Source of the DNA: Prinia subflava
Taxonomy: Eukaryota > Chordata > Aves > Passeriformes > Cisticolidae
DNA: 64,000 nt
Assembly (NCBI RefSeq): GCF_021018805.1
Contig: NW_026960612.1
Location: forward strand, 2,480,001 to 2,544,000
Direction: 5' to 3'
Part shown: piece by piece, positions 31,946-41,605 of the stretch
Position numbering within the stretch: the first letter of the stretch is position 1
Layout of the letters: each line of letters starts with the position of its first letter
Program-made: the position numbers and the translations under genes
Notes under the pieces: model-generated
What the model saw: only the letters and a program-made list of their open reading frames with translations
Database searches by the model: none
What the model was told of the DNA's origin: nothing

Positions 31946-33246
31946 ATGCATCACACCGGCCACAAAATGGCGGCGGTGACCCACCTAATGGCGTCCACTC
32001 CTCCACGTGGCCGCCACCCTTCCCCCATCCCCTGAACCCCTTTCTTCCCTCCAACCCCTTCCTTCCCTCAGCTCCTCCCTCCGCCCCTCCCATAGCCCCT
32101 CCCCAGACCCCTCCCTCCTCCCCAAAGGTCCCGCCCACTCACCCTGCCCCTCGATACGCCCCTGAGGCAGGGCCGAGTCCATCTCCCCGCCCCGGAAGGA
32201 CACCATCTTGCCAGCAATTTTCCCACGCCCTCATTTCCGGTTCCCACGGTTGGGAGCCGGAAGAAATGAGCGAGGGTGAGCCGGGGGTCACTCTCTCTGC
32301 TGTGCCTGTCACCTACCGCAGAACACGTGGTGGTGACACACCAAAACCCAATTGGCATGCTTTTTCCCAAAGCATCATTCGGGATTTATGCAAGGCGCAC
32401 AAGGATTATGGCAGGGAGAGTCCCTACTTCCATGGCCTCCTCACTGCTGATCTCGCAGGTGTCCATGTTGTTCCAGCAGACCTCCGGCAGCTTTTCTCTT
32501 GCCTGATGAATGGCACAGAGTTTAAGCTCTGGGAGGCAGCATTCAAACAGGCCCTGCGAGAGGCAATGCCTCAGTTGCCCTTCCCAGCCATCAATGAACA
32601 GGGCAATCCCCTCTCCCTTGAGTTGCTTGCTGGTGAAGGTACCTATGTTTCCCCTGAGTCCCAGGCAGCCCTAAAACCCTCGGCAGTCCTCTCTATTATA
32701 AAAGATACAGCCTGCAAGGCTTTCTTTTGTTTGCAGCCAGACGCACCATCACCACCCTATACCACCATTAGGCAGGGACCTTCTGAATCATTTGTTGCCT
32801 TTGTAGAGCGGCTCACCAGAGCAGTAGAAGTTCAAGTTAAAACAGAAAGTGCACGGGAAGGTATTATAGGGGAGCTTGTTTTCATTAATGCTAACGACCT
32901 GTGTAAACAGGCAATTTTGAGTCTTCCCCTAGATCCGCCCCGCACTCTCCAGTCAATGCTCCAGGTGTGCCAGATGAAGGTGCCCTTCCTTGCCCGGAGG
33001 AACCCACCACCACCCTCTCAGGCAACCTTTCCGCCCAAGGCTGTGCGTGCTGCAGAATCATCCCAACAGCCTCGACATCGTCCGCCTCAGCGGCGACCCT
33101 CCTTCGGCAATCACCCTGGTCGCTGCTTCTTCTGCAAGGAGGAAGGACACTGGACTGCCAACTGCCCTAAGAAACCTTCACTACAGCGGACTCAAAATAC
33201 ACCTCCAGGAACACCGGTGCCTTCCCAGGCACAGCAAAAAAACTGA
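31946..33246 (+). pseudogene. gag: ERV2 Gag, proline-rich linker, capsid and nucleocapsid part
   Basis: The frame is open from about 31948 through a Pro-rich segment to ATG 32266 and on to TGA at 33244. The capsid part includes a major-homology-like stretch (IRQGPSESFVAFVERL). One CX2CX4HX4C zinc knuckle is present near residue 290 counted from 32266 (CFFCKEEGHWTANC). It is separated from the matrix part by a frame change, so full-length Gag cannot be made from this copy by ordinary translation. Confidence 0.87.
33237..33246 (+). promoter_or_regulatory. ERV2 gag-pro -1 frameshift site
   Basis: In the gag frame the heptamer A AAA AAC (33237-33243) directly precedes the gag stop TGA. A -1 slip enters the pro-pol frame, which is open. 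This is the heptamer used by betaretroviruses. Confidence 0.85.
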
Positions 33247-36200
33247 AAGGGGAGCGCGGGTCCACCCAGCGCGACGACCCCAATCGGGTGGACCGGGCAG
33301 GGAACTCCAAAGGGGGTCAATTGGATGGACATTCTACACCAGACTCAAGAACACCTGAACATGATATAGCAAAACCTATTCTCACTACCTCTTCCTTTTT
33401 TGAACCCTACAGGTTGCATCTCACCAGACCATTGTACCTGACGGATAGGGACTTCCATTTTGTGACCATAGACCCAAAGAAGTTACATCAGTGGCCAATG
33501 ACCGGCGAAGGTAAGTTCATCGTCGTCAGTGATTGCAAATATACTCCGGAGGAGATTGAGGTAGTCCCGGGGACACTTCACAACAACCCCAGGGCCCTCA
33601 TTCTCTGGCTGCGCTGCACTCATCCGCCCACATTTTTACCCAAGGGCCAGGTCATCGCACAAGCAATTCCTTATGGTGACCCAGAATATCTTACCTTTAC
33701 TGTAAATGCTGTACATCACATTTCCACCCGTAAGCCCTTGGTGCGATGTACGCTCACTGTGGGAGATGAATCAGTAGATAAAGATCTTGTTTTTGACACA
33801 GGGGCAGATGTTACGCTCATCCCGACCGCGGAATGGCTGTCGCACTGGGCCCTAGAGGACGTGGACGGACAGATCCAAGGTGTAGGAGGGTTCCAATCCG
33901 CAAAACAGTCAAAAAACGTGGTAAAAATTACGGGGCCAAAAGGACAATTGGCTGCCATCCGTCCTTTTGTTTTAGATTACAAGGAACCCCTGCTTGGAAG
34001 AGACCTCATGGCTCAGTGGGGGGTCACAATTGAAATTCCCGACCCCTCGCAAAATTTTCAGGCAGCGGCTGCTGAGAAGCTCCCGACCCTGAAACTGAAT
34101 TGGACGACAGATAAACCAGTCTGGGTTGAGCAGTGGCCGCTAACAAAAGAGAAATTACAGGCGCTTGAGGAGCTCGTGGAGGAGCAATTAGCTAAAGGTC
34201 ACATCGTGGAGACCAATTCTCCATGGAACTCGCCCATTTTTGTCATTCGAAAGAGTGACAAAAAACGATGGCGCCTCCTCCACGACCTCCGCCAAATTAA
34301 CGAAGTAATTGAAGATATGGGGTCTCTCCAACCTGGGATGCCTTCCCCAACCATGCTGCCACAAAATTGGAATCTGGCTGTAATTGACATAAAAGATTGC
34401 TTTTTCCAAATTCCTCTACACCCGGATGATGCCCCGCGTTTCGCCTTCTCGGTTCCTTCCATCAACCGAGCGGCCCCAAGGAAGAGGTACCACTGGAGGG
34501 TGCTCCCGCAAGGGATGAAGGCCTCCCCAGTGATGTGTCAGCAGTACGTCTCTTCCTTGCTGTCCCCTGTGCGCGCAGCCACGGAGGGGGTTGTCATCCA
34601 CCACTATATGGATGACATCCTCGTTTGCGCGCCGACCGAAGATGAACTTACGCGAGCGCTTGACCTTGTAACCAATTCGTTAGTTGCTGCAGGGTTCGAG
34701 CTGCAAAAAGATAAGATCCAAAGGATGCCACCCTGGAAGTACCTGGGCCTGGAGATTGGTAAGAGGACCATTGTGCCTCAAAAATTGGAAATTCGGACAA
34801 ATGTCCGTACCCTTGCGGACGCCCATCAGCTTTGCGGTGCCTTGAATTGGGTAAGGCCCTGGCTAGGTCTGACCACCGAGGATCTAGCCCCTCTTTTCAA
34901 TTTATTGAAAGGGGGAGGGGAGCTCAGTTCTCCTAGGGTGCTTACCGCAGAGGCAAAAGCAGCGTTGGAGAAGGTCCAGCAGGCAATGACATCGCGACAG
35001 GCACACAGATGCGATCCCGAGTTTCCCTTTCGGTTCATCATTCTGGGTAAGCTGCCACATCTACATGGGATCATTTTTCAATGGGACACGGGTGCAAAAA
35101 CATCAGCACACAACACCAAGGGCCAAGGCAGAAAGGACCCTCTTCTTATTATAGAGTGGGTCTTTCTCAGCCACCATCGACCCAAAAGAATGACACAGCC
35201 ACAAGAGCTTATGGCTGAGCTCGTCCGCAAAGCAAGAACGCGGATGAAAGATTTGGCAGGGTGCGACTTTGAATGTATTCACATGCCAATTGGATTGTCA
35301 ACAGGCCAAATGACCAAACCCATGTTGGAACACCTGCTTCAGGAAAATGAAGCACTTCAATTCGCTCTAGATTCCTTTACGGGCCAAATTTCAATTCATC
35401 GGCTGGCCCACAAACTATTTAATTCGGACGTAACATTTAAATTGGCTTTAAAGAGTGTCCAGAGCAGGAGACCTCTCGATGCGATGACGGTTTTTACTGA
35501 CGCGTCCGGGAGTTCTCACAAGTCAGTGATGACTTGGGAGGACCCTGAAACTCGGCAGTGGGAGGCAGATATTAAAGTACTTGAGGGTTCACCTCAAATA
35601 GCCGAGTTGGTCGCTGTCGTCAGAGCACTTGAGAGATTCTCTGGACCTCTCAATACTGTAACCGACTCCGCATACGTAGCGGGGGTGGTATCTAGAGCAG
35701 ATCAGGCAATTTTACAAGAGGTGTCCAACACAGCTCTGTATGAGCAGCTCTCGAAATTGGTCAAAATTGTCTCCCACCGAGAGCAACCGTTTTATGTGAT
35801 GCATACCAGGTCGCATACCGAATTGCCTGGGTTTATTGCTGAGGGTAACAGGAGGGCTGACGCTCTTGCTGCCCCTGTAGCGATAGCCCCATTGCCTGAC
35901 GTTTTTGAGCAGGCCAAGCTCAGCCATCAGCTGTTCCATCAGAACGCGCCTAGCTTAGCTAGACGTTTTAACCTCACACGTCAACAAGCTAAGGCGATTG
36001 TTGGCTCGTGTCCTTCCTGTAAGTCCCACGCTGTGCCTACCCTGCATGCCGGAGTCAACCCTCGCGGGTTGGAGAGCTGTGGACTCTGGCAGACAGATGT
36101 CACCCACATTCCATCATTTGGGAGACTGAAGTACGTTCACGTCTCCGTCGATACCTTCTCTGGCGCTGTCTATGCCTCTGCGCACGCAGGTGAGAGGGCC

Positions 36201-36770
36201 CAACATGTTATCCAACACTTTGTTCAGGCCTTCTCATTCATGGGCATCCCCAAAGGGATCAAAACAGACAACGGCCCTGCGTACAAGTCCAAGGAATTTG
36301 CTGGCTTCCTGCAGCAATGGGGAGTGGAGCACAAGACAGGCATCCCCCACTCGCCCACAGGCCAAGCAATCGTAGAGAGGACTCACCAAGAGATCAAGAG
36401 GGTCCTTAAACAACAGCAACAGGTGTTAAAGGTGGAACCGCCGGCAATCAGATTAGCCCGAGCCCTTTATGCCATCAATTTCCTAAATTGTTCCTTTGAA
36501 AATCCCAATCCGCCCATTACCATACACTTTGGGTGCAATGAGTGGCAGTTCGATCCCAAGCCCCCGGTGCTGGTGAGATCGCCTGAGTCAGGGAAGGTGG
36601 AGGGTCCATTTGACCTGGTGACGTGGGGGCGTGGGTACGCCTGTGTCCTCACGCCTACCTGGATCAAATGGATACCTGCCAAATGGGTAAAACCATTCAT
36701 TAAAAGGAAGAGGGAGCGTGACGACAGCGTCCCGCAGGTGGCTTCGGCGGCATTCCGCCATCGAAGGTGA
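33243..36770 (+). CDS. pol: ERV2 Pro-Pol polyprotein, intact frame
   Basis: About 1175 codons without interruption, numbered from 33243. Residues roughly 45-145 may be a decayed dUTPase-like domain (note KGQVIAQAI). Protease: DTGAD at 185, followed by a GRDLM block. Reverse transcriptase: VLPQGM and YMDD at 455. RNase H: TDAS, AELVAV, TDSAYV and a late RRAD motif. Integrase: HH and CPSC zinc residues, then a catalytic D in TDVTH, D1009 and E1045, with exactly 35 residues between the last two. Protease and polymerase share one frame, as in alpharetroviruses, with no second frameshift. It has the best-preserved enzymes of the window after ERV1. Confidence 0.93.
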   Translation: MKGERGSTQRDDPNRVDRAGNSKGGQLDGHSTPDSRTPEHDIAKPILTTSSFFEPYRLHLTRPLYLTDRDFHFVTIDPKKLHQWPMTGEGKFIVVSDCKYTPEEIEVVPGTLHNNPRALILWLRCTHPPTFLPKGQVIAQAIPYGDPEYLTFTVNAVHHISTRKPLVRCTLTVGDESVDKDLVFDTGADVTLIPTAEWLSHWALEDVDGQIQGVGGFQSAKQSKNVVKITGPKGQLAAIRPFVLDYKEPLLGRDLMAQWGVTIEIPDPSQNFQAAAAEKLPTLKLNWTTDKPVWVEQWPLTKEKLQALEELVEEQLAKGHIVETNSPWNSPIFVIRKSDKKRWRLLHDLRQINEVIEDMGSLQPGMPSPTMLPQNWNLAVIDIKDCFFQIPLHPDDAPRFAFSVPSINRAAPRKRYHWRVLPQGMKASPVMCQQYVSSLLSPVRAATEGVVIHHYMDDILVCAPTEDELTRALDLVTNSLVAAGFELQKDKIQRMPPWKYLGLEIGKRTIVPQKLEIRTNVRTLADAHQLCGALNWVRPWLGLTTEDLAPLFNLLKGGGELSSPRVLTAEAKAALEKVQQAMTSRQAHRCDPEFPFRFIILGKLPHLHGIIFQWDTGAKTSAHNTKGQGRKDPLLIIEWVFLSHHRPKRMTQPQELMAELVRKARTRMKDLAGCDFECIHMPIGLSTGQMTKPMLEHLLQENEALQFALDSFTGQISIHRLAHKLFNSDVTFKLALKSVQSRRPLDAMTVFTDASGSSHKSVMTWEDPETRQWEADIKVLEGSPQIAELVAVVRALERFSGPLNTVTDSAYVAGVVSRADQAILQEVSNTALYEQLSKLVKIVSHREQPFYVMHTRSHTELPGFIAEGNRRADALAAPVAIAPLPDVFEQAKLSHQLFHQNAPSLARRFNLTRQQAKAIVGSCPSCKSHAVPTLHAGVNPRGLESCGLWQTDVTHIPSFGRLKYVHVSVDTFSGAVYASAHAGERAQHVIQHFVQAFSFMGIPKGIKTDNGPAYKSKEFAGFLQQWGVEHKTGIPHSPTGQAIVERTHQEIKRVLKQQQQVLKVEPPAIRLARALYAINFLNCSFENPNPPITIHFGCNEWQFDPKPPVLVRSPESGKVEGPFDLVTWGRGYACVLTPTWIKWIPAKWVKPFIKRKRERDDSVPQVASAAFRHRR

Positions 36771-36869
36771 GTCTCCTCCAGACCCTCTCTTCCCATTCTG
36801 TGGGAATGGGACCATGACCTGTCCTTTACCTATTTCGGTGACCCAAATTAATAATTTTTGGCCCCCCAG

Positions 36870-36882
36870 TTTTGTTTTTCAG
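36870..36882 (+). promoter_or_regulatory. Candidate splice acceptor for ERV2 env
   Basis: TTTTGTTTTTCAG ends at 36882, 13 bases before the env ATG at 36896. It pairs logically with the donor at 31012. Confidence 0.65.
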
Positions 36883-36895
36883 ACCCGGACCCAAG

Positions 36896-37279
36896 ATGCT
36901 AAGCCTCCCGACCGTGCTCTTTCTGACCAAGCTGCTAACATTCACCCAAGCTTGGACCGTCCCACAGCCGCGAGCCAACGTGTGGGCTCTGCTTGCGGAA
37001 TCTATGGGACAGGATCACATCTGTCTCAATCAAGCATCAGCCTCAGACCCGATGTCCACATGCCTCATGGGGATTCCCTTTAGACAGTGGGAAATGCCTG
37101 AAAGACTTCTCCATTGTGCCCACTGCATCAGTAAGACCCCCCAATTTAATCCTTTTATTGGCTGGAAGAATTTTGTGCTTTCCCTGCCAGATATGAAAGA
37201 GGAACCCCGAGAGCTGCGGCTCCTCGGAGCAACTACAGCTCCCGCCTGCATTCCATTACCAATTCGGCCGACGCTTTAG
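36896..37279 (+). pseudogene. env: ERV2 Env surface subunit, N-terminal part
   Basis: ATG 36896 starts a signal peptide (LPTVLFLTKLLTF) followed by a Trp/Pro-rich start of the surface subunit with several Cys. The style resembles avian alpharetrovirus-like Env. The frame ends at 37277-37279, and the continuing sequence is in another frame, so this copy is broken here. Confidence 0.8.
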
Positions 37280-38235
37280 ACAACCACACCAAGCACGCTT
37301 TTCAATCTAAAGTGCTAGACAGAGCCCACTCGTGGTGCAAGAAGTTGGCCAAGGGAGTTCTTCCCCCTCAAATTCACAACCACCCCAAAAAGTTACCCGA
37401 GGGAGTCTTTCTGATCTGCAGAGATCGGGCTTGGGCAGGTATCCCCTCTCGTCTTTCTGGAGGTCCGTGCACCCTAGGGAAGGTAGGGCTGTTCACACCC
37501 AACAAGATGCAAATTACAGATTGGAAAGAAAAGCAAAAGAAACAAAGTGGTGCACATGGATTGGCAGTTTCCAAAAGAGACCTTAGAAAACTAGACCCGG
37601 ATTGCGATTCTGAAATTATTCATTGGAACAAAACTAAAGAGGTCGCAATCACAAATTTTGCCCCATGGGTCTCCATTGCTAAGGCCGTGGGGGAACTGGG
37701 ACATTTAAAATGTTGGGTGGCGAAACAAGCAAATTTAACCTCCAGAACCCTATTCAACCTCCTGGAGGACGAGGAAATAATGAGGCAAGCTTCCCTCCAA
37801 AATCTGGCAGCCATAGACTACATCATACTTCTCCACGATCACACATATGAGGAGTTTGAGGGTCTATGTTGTTTTAATCTGTCGACTCGGGCTGAGAGCA
37901 CTCGAAAACTCATTACACAGATGCAAGATATGATCAGTGACATCAAAAGAGAGACAGGTGATTGGATGAGCAACATTTTTAAAGGTTGGGGCCTATCAGG
38001 ATGGGCCGGGTCCATTTTAAAAACATGTCTGTTGATTTTGTTTATTATTTTAATTGTTTGTCTTGCTTTCGGACTAATCAGGAGATCGTTAATTAAGTTA
38101 GTTTTAAGTTCCACATCTACCCCCTCTCCGGCTGCTGCTCGGGTCGCCAAGGCCACGGCTCCTGAAGACGAGTTGAAGGAGCTTGAAAAGGAGCTTGAAG
38201 AAGGAAGTGACGGCGAAAGCCTCACAGACGATTAG
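37280..38235 (+). pseudogene. env: ERV2 Env, C-terminal surface part and transmembrane subunit
   Basis: The open frame (first ATG-like start near 37312) runs to TAG at 38233. It contains an N-linked site (NLTS), the LQNLAAIDYI immunosuppressive-type segment, and a C-terminal membrane span (about 38020-38085: LLILFIILIVCLAFGLI) with an acidic cytoplasmic tail. The Cys pair CC follows the usual six-residue spacer, but the first Cys of the CX6CC motif is a Tyr here. No clear R-x-K/R-R cleavage site is visible. Confidence 0.85.
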
Positions 38236-38320
38236 TGGGCAGCTCAACAACCTCGATTCGCCAAATGTTACCTGGACTCTGAGCATCTGCCGGACCCCCC
38301 TCACTTCTGTTCTTTTTAGT

Positions 38321-38338
38321 AAAAAGAAAATGGGGAGA
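38321..38338 (+). promoter_or_regulatory. ERV2 polypurine tract
   Basis: AAAAAGAAAATGGGGAGA directly abuts the 3' LTR start TGTGGCAG, a textbook plus-strand primer position. Confidence 0.88.
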
Positions 38339-38883
38339 TGTGGCAGTGTGTTAATTTAATCGGTGATGCTTTGTATACTTTTGTACTTGTTGGGTTCTCT
38401 GTACCCCACCCCTCGATTGTTCCTTTGTTTAACTCACATGACTCCTGCACCTGTCATGCGACACACAGTTAGCTGCCTGTCATTTCTCCCGCCTTTGCAG
38501 TGTCCCTCCTATTTTCCCCTGATTGGTCCAAGTGATGTTCTATTACACCCTGGCAACCTGCCCCGGTTGGCTGGCAGTGGCTGGCCACCCCCTTTGCCCC
38601 CCCTCCGAATCCTTCGGACAAAAACCCCCCGCACCCCTCTCCCCCCGAACAGTTTCGGGCTGAGGAGGTGTTTGCAATAAACCCTCTGTTCGTCGTGAAT
38701 TGTTTCCTCCTTTCTTTCCACTGCCTGTCGAATCTCCATCGCTCGCATAAGCCTCTGCCAGGCAAAGAACCCACAGGGTCAGTACTGCCTGCGTTGCTCG
38801 CAGACTGACCCCCCTACGACGCCTGTCGCTGTGTCTGGGCCAGTGGCAACAGAGCCCGCTGGCTCTCTGTGAGCACATCGACA
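38339..38883 (+). repeat. ERV2 3' LTR
   Basis: 545 bp, with AATAAA conserved. It is followed by TSD AATAAC at 38884-38889. Confidence 0.92.
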
Positions 38884-38889
38884 AATAAC

Positions 38890-40347
38890 ATTCAAGAAGG
38901 AGAAAGTATGATTTAAGAGACAAGTGTTTAGAAAACTATATTTTAGTGACCAAGTAGGAGGAAAAGAAGGAGAAAGGTATGGGACATCCTTAAAGCTGTA
39001 TCAAGACAATTGTAGGAAGGCCATGGCTCCTGCAATGTCTAAGTTTTAATTGGGAGGTGAAATCTGCATTTCATGAGAACTTCCCCCTGCAACTCTCTTT
39101 CAGAGTGAACATTTTTTTTTCCTGAACATTTCTGTGAATTTGATTTATTATCAGTTTGGCAAAAAATTTTAATCACAAGTTTTTTTATACTGATGGAAAA
39201 ATCCAGGAAACTACCCAAGAATTTGGAGTCAGGATTCTGCAAGGCAGAAGAATTTATACAAGGGAATGCAGGTGAAATAGGTTAAGTCTGTGAGCTGCTC
39301 ACACAGTGGAGAAAGGATATGAAGTTTAAACTGAGAGGGAATATCCTTCCTTGGGAAAAAACACTTGAGCAATTTGAATTTTTGGCACACTTTTAAGCAT
39401 TTGACTCCCTGTGACAGAGTGAAATCTGTATTTGTATGAATTATAGCCCAGCCACAAAGAATCACAAGTTAGCACAGCCTAGTTTGTTCAAGCAATCCAA
39501 ATCTGACAGTGTTTCTTTCAGCTTCCTTTTAATGGCTCAAATTTTCCCCTCCTACTCAAGCATGTCCAATATCAGTAGAAAAACTCCAAAACTTCATGTG
39601 TGATTAAATAAGTAACTGAGCTTTATTCATTAAGCGTGTTTCTTTAATATAGCAAGTTTTCAGTGATGAACAAAGACCATGCATGGTAATTTAATATTGG
39701 AATCAATTCTTTAGGTGCAGTCCCATGGTATCAAAATTGTGACAGTGGTTTATTCCTTTGTCTCCACAATAAATCTCAGTGGGAAGTCACAAGATAAACC
39801 ATTATGTTAAAAATAAAATAGACACTAATCTTAAACTTTACCACTTGCTACTGGAAATCCATATAAATTCTGCTGCCGTCACTGGCTGCAGGTTACCACT
39901 GGAAAAATATCAGTTGATTTTTAGAGAGTTACAGTTTTTCTATAATTTGCTGTATGTGACAGAATGATTGATTATGCTTTTAATACCATTTTGCCTGGTA
40001 GCTGCTTGAAGACTTCTTTTGGCCTTTTTCTGCAAGTTAAGTATACTTTCTTGGTCATATATAATCCTCTGGAATAAAACCCATCTGTTCCTGTTTAGAA
40101 AATGAACTTTTACAGCTTTATTACTGACTATACAACTTGATAATTGTGAGTTTTATGTTTCTTAGCAAATACTTTGTACAGCTCTAGCTTGGAAAAAATA
40201 ATTGAGGAAAACTCATTGAGGGTTGCAATAAAAAATCATAGCAGAACAGAGTTGAAAGGCCAGCCAGTAGCTTGCCTGATTCTGTCTGCTCCAGGATAAA
40301 AATAACTAACTTTATAAAAATATTGTATTCTATTATCATATTGTATC
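38890..40347. other. Non-coding stretch between ERV2 and ERV5
   Basis: About 1.46 kb of AT-rich sequence. No frame, LTR end or LINE tail recognised. Confidence 0.6.
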
Positions 40348-40353
40348 TTCAAC

Positions 40354-41453
40354 TGCAGGGGGATATTGGCCACTGAATAGTGAACCAATATGATTTCACC
40401 AGAAGCCGTTTATTGTTTACAATACAACTCCAATTATAGATTCTAAGTCTCCGGCCCACGTGGGCACACATCTCTCGGTTGGCTAAGTCACTTGCTCAAG
40501 AGGCAGATGCATCTCCTTCAGGACACCTAACTGGTCAAATGTCCATCATCACATCACGCCTTCTGTATCTAGGGTTTACATTCTTTGTGGACAGTTTCTC
40601 AGGCTCTCTGTTCTCACTTCAATCCTGTCATTTTCCCAGTGACCTTGATGAATCCCTGAGAACCCTGAAAACAAGACTGCAGGTGGCTTTGTTATAAATA
40701 TGAGCCAATTTTAATTATTAAAATTTTTATTAATTAAAGAATTACAGATCAAAAATTTTGGGCAAACCAGCAATCGAAAGTAGTATCGATGACGCAGGGA
40801 TCGGCACTGGGTGAACAGTAGCCACAGCCTCTGTGACCTTCCCCTGTTCACAAAAGGGAAACTCATCCCACGGTTCCCCTTAAATACATTTTATTTCACC
40901 TGCAGCACCCAAAGTTCTTTGTCTTATTCTCCCGCCCCATCTTCTGAATAGGCTCTTCGGAGAAAGATGAATAATAACTTTGGGTTTTCGGTTGGTCCTC
41001 CCAGCTGCAAAATAGATTTTCTCGGGGAGAGATGAATAATAATTTTGGTTATTTAGGGTGTCTGAACAGGGAGTCGAATTGATGAATAGAGGTGTGTCTC
41101 CTTTGGTACTGCTGTTGAGATCGGTATCTCTGGGCACTTAACAGTCCTCTTTGTTCAGAAAGAGTTGCTCCTCCTTCCTTTCTTCTGGTTAAGGGCCGTA
41201 CTTCTCCCTATCATCTCCACCCGGCCATGGCTTTTGTTCTCCCTAAAAAGCAACTTCTACAAGCCTGGGCTTGCCCGGTTTCCCATTGTAAACCCCAGCT
41301 TGCTGGTTATATTTATTTTATACACATATACTTTTACAAATATATTCTTAAAACACAAATTATCCCATGTCATTTATAACAGCTTGATAAGATTTCTCAC
41401 GAACAGTTTGGCTTGTGCATCAGAATGGCCTGTTACACAGATGCATGGCTACA
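40354..41453 (-). repeat. ERV5 3' LTR, interrupted by a solo LTR
   Basis: Matches 61742-62145 in two blocks, 40354-40689 and 41382-41453, with about seven differences by eye. Minus-strand AATAAACGG lies near 40410. The break holds the LTR 40690-41381. Confidence 0.9.
40690..41381 (-). mobile_element. Solo LTR nested in the ERV5 3' LTR
   Basis: TGTTATAAATATG to CATTTATAACA, 692 bp, TSD GCTT (40686-40689 and 41382-41385). The uninterrupted target is preserved in this window at about 62072-62080, which fixes both boundaries. Minus-strand AATAAAAATT and a TATTTAAGG box support minus orientation. It is related to the ERV4 LTR. Confidence 0.93.
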
Positions 41454-41605
41454 ATTCCCCCTTCTTTTTTTCCTTGCACCAGACAAACACTCTTTACTGC
41501 ATTTTTCACCAAGCGAGTCACCAACTCCACAATGCATGGAATAACGCAAAGCAACAAAACAATGACTACCAGTAACAACAAAACTCCCTTTGTTATATCC
41601 TTCAA
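41420..41605 (-). pseudogene. env: ERV5 Env C-terminal tail
   Basis: The minus-strand frame has a long hydrophobic run (VLLLLVVIVLLLCVIPCIV) followed by a basic tail. This is the usual membrane anchor and cytoplasmic end of a retroviral Env, positioned right before the polypurine tract and ending inside the LTR. Nothing upstream can be assigned with certainty. Confidence 0.6.
41454..41476 (-). promoter_or_regulatory. ERV5 polypurine tract
   Basis: On the minus strand, GGAAAAAAAGAAGGGGGAAT directly precedes the LTR start TGTAGCC. Confidence 0.8.

Larger units (their letters stand above)
30187..38883 (+). mobile_element. ERV2: class II-like provirus, intact pol, broken gag and env
   Basis: The LTRs 30187-30739 (553 bp) and 38339-38883 (545 bp) both start TGTGGCAGTGTG and end ACATCGACA. 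The 6-bp TSD is AATAAC (30181-30186 and 38884-38889). The LTRs differ by about seven or eight substitutions and one 8-bp indel by eye, so this is clearly older than ERV1. The order is LTR, Lys-type PBS, leader, gag, -1 frameshift, pro-pol, env, PPT, LTR. Six-base TSDs, a single zinc knuckle, an A AAA AAC heptamer and an alpharetrovirus-like transmembrane Env suggest an avian alpha/beta (ERVK-like) element. Confidence 0.95.
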
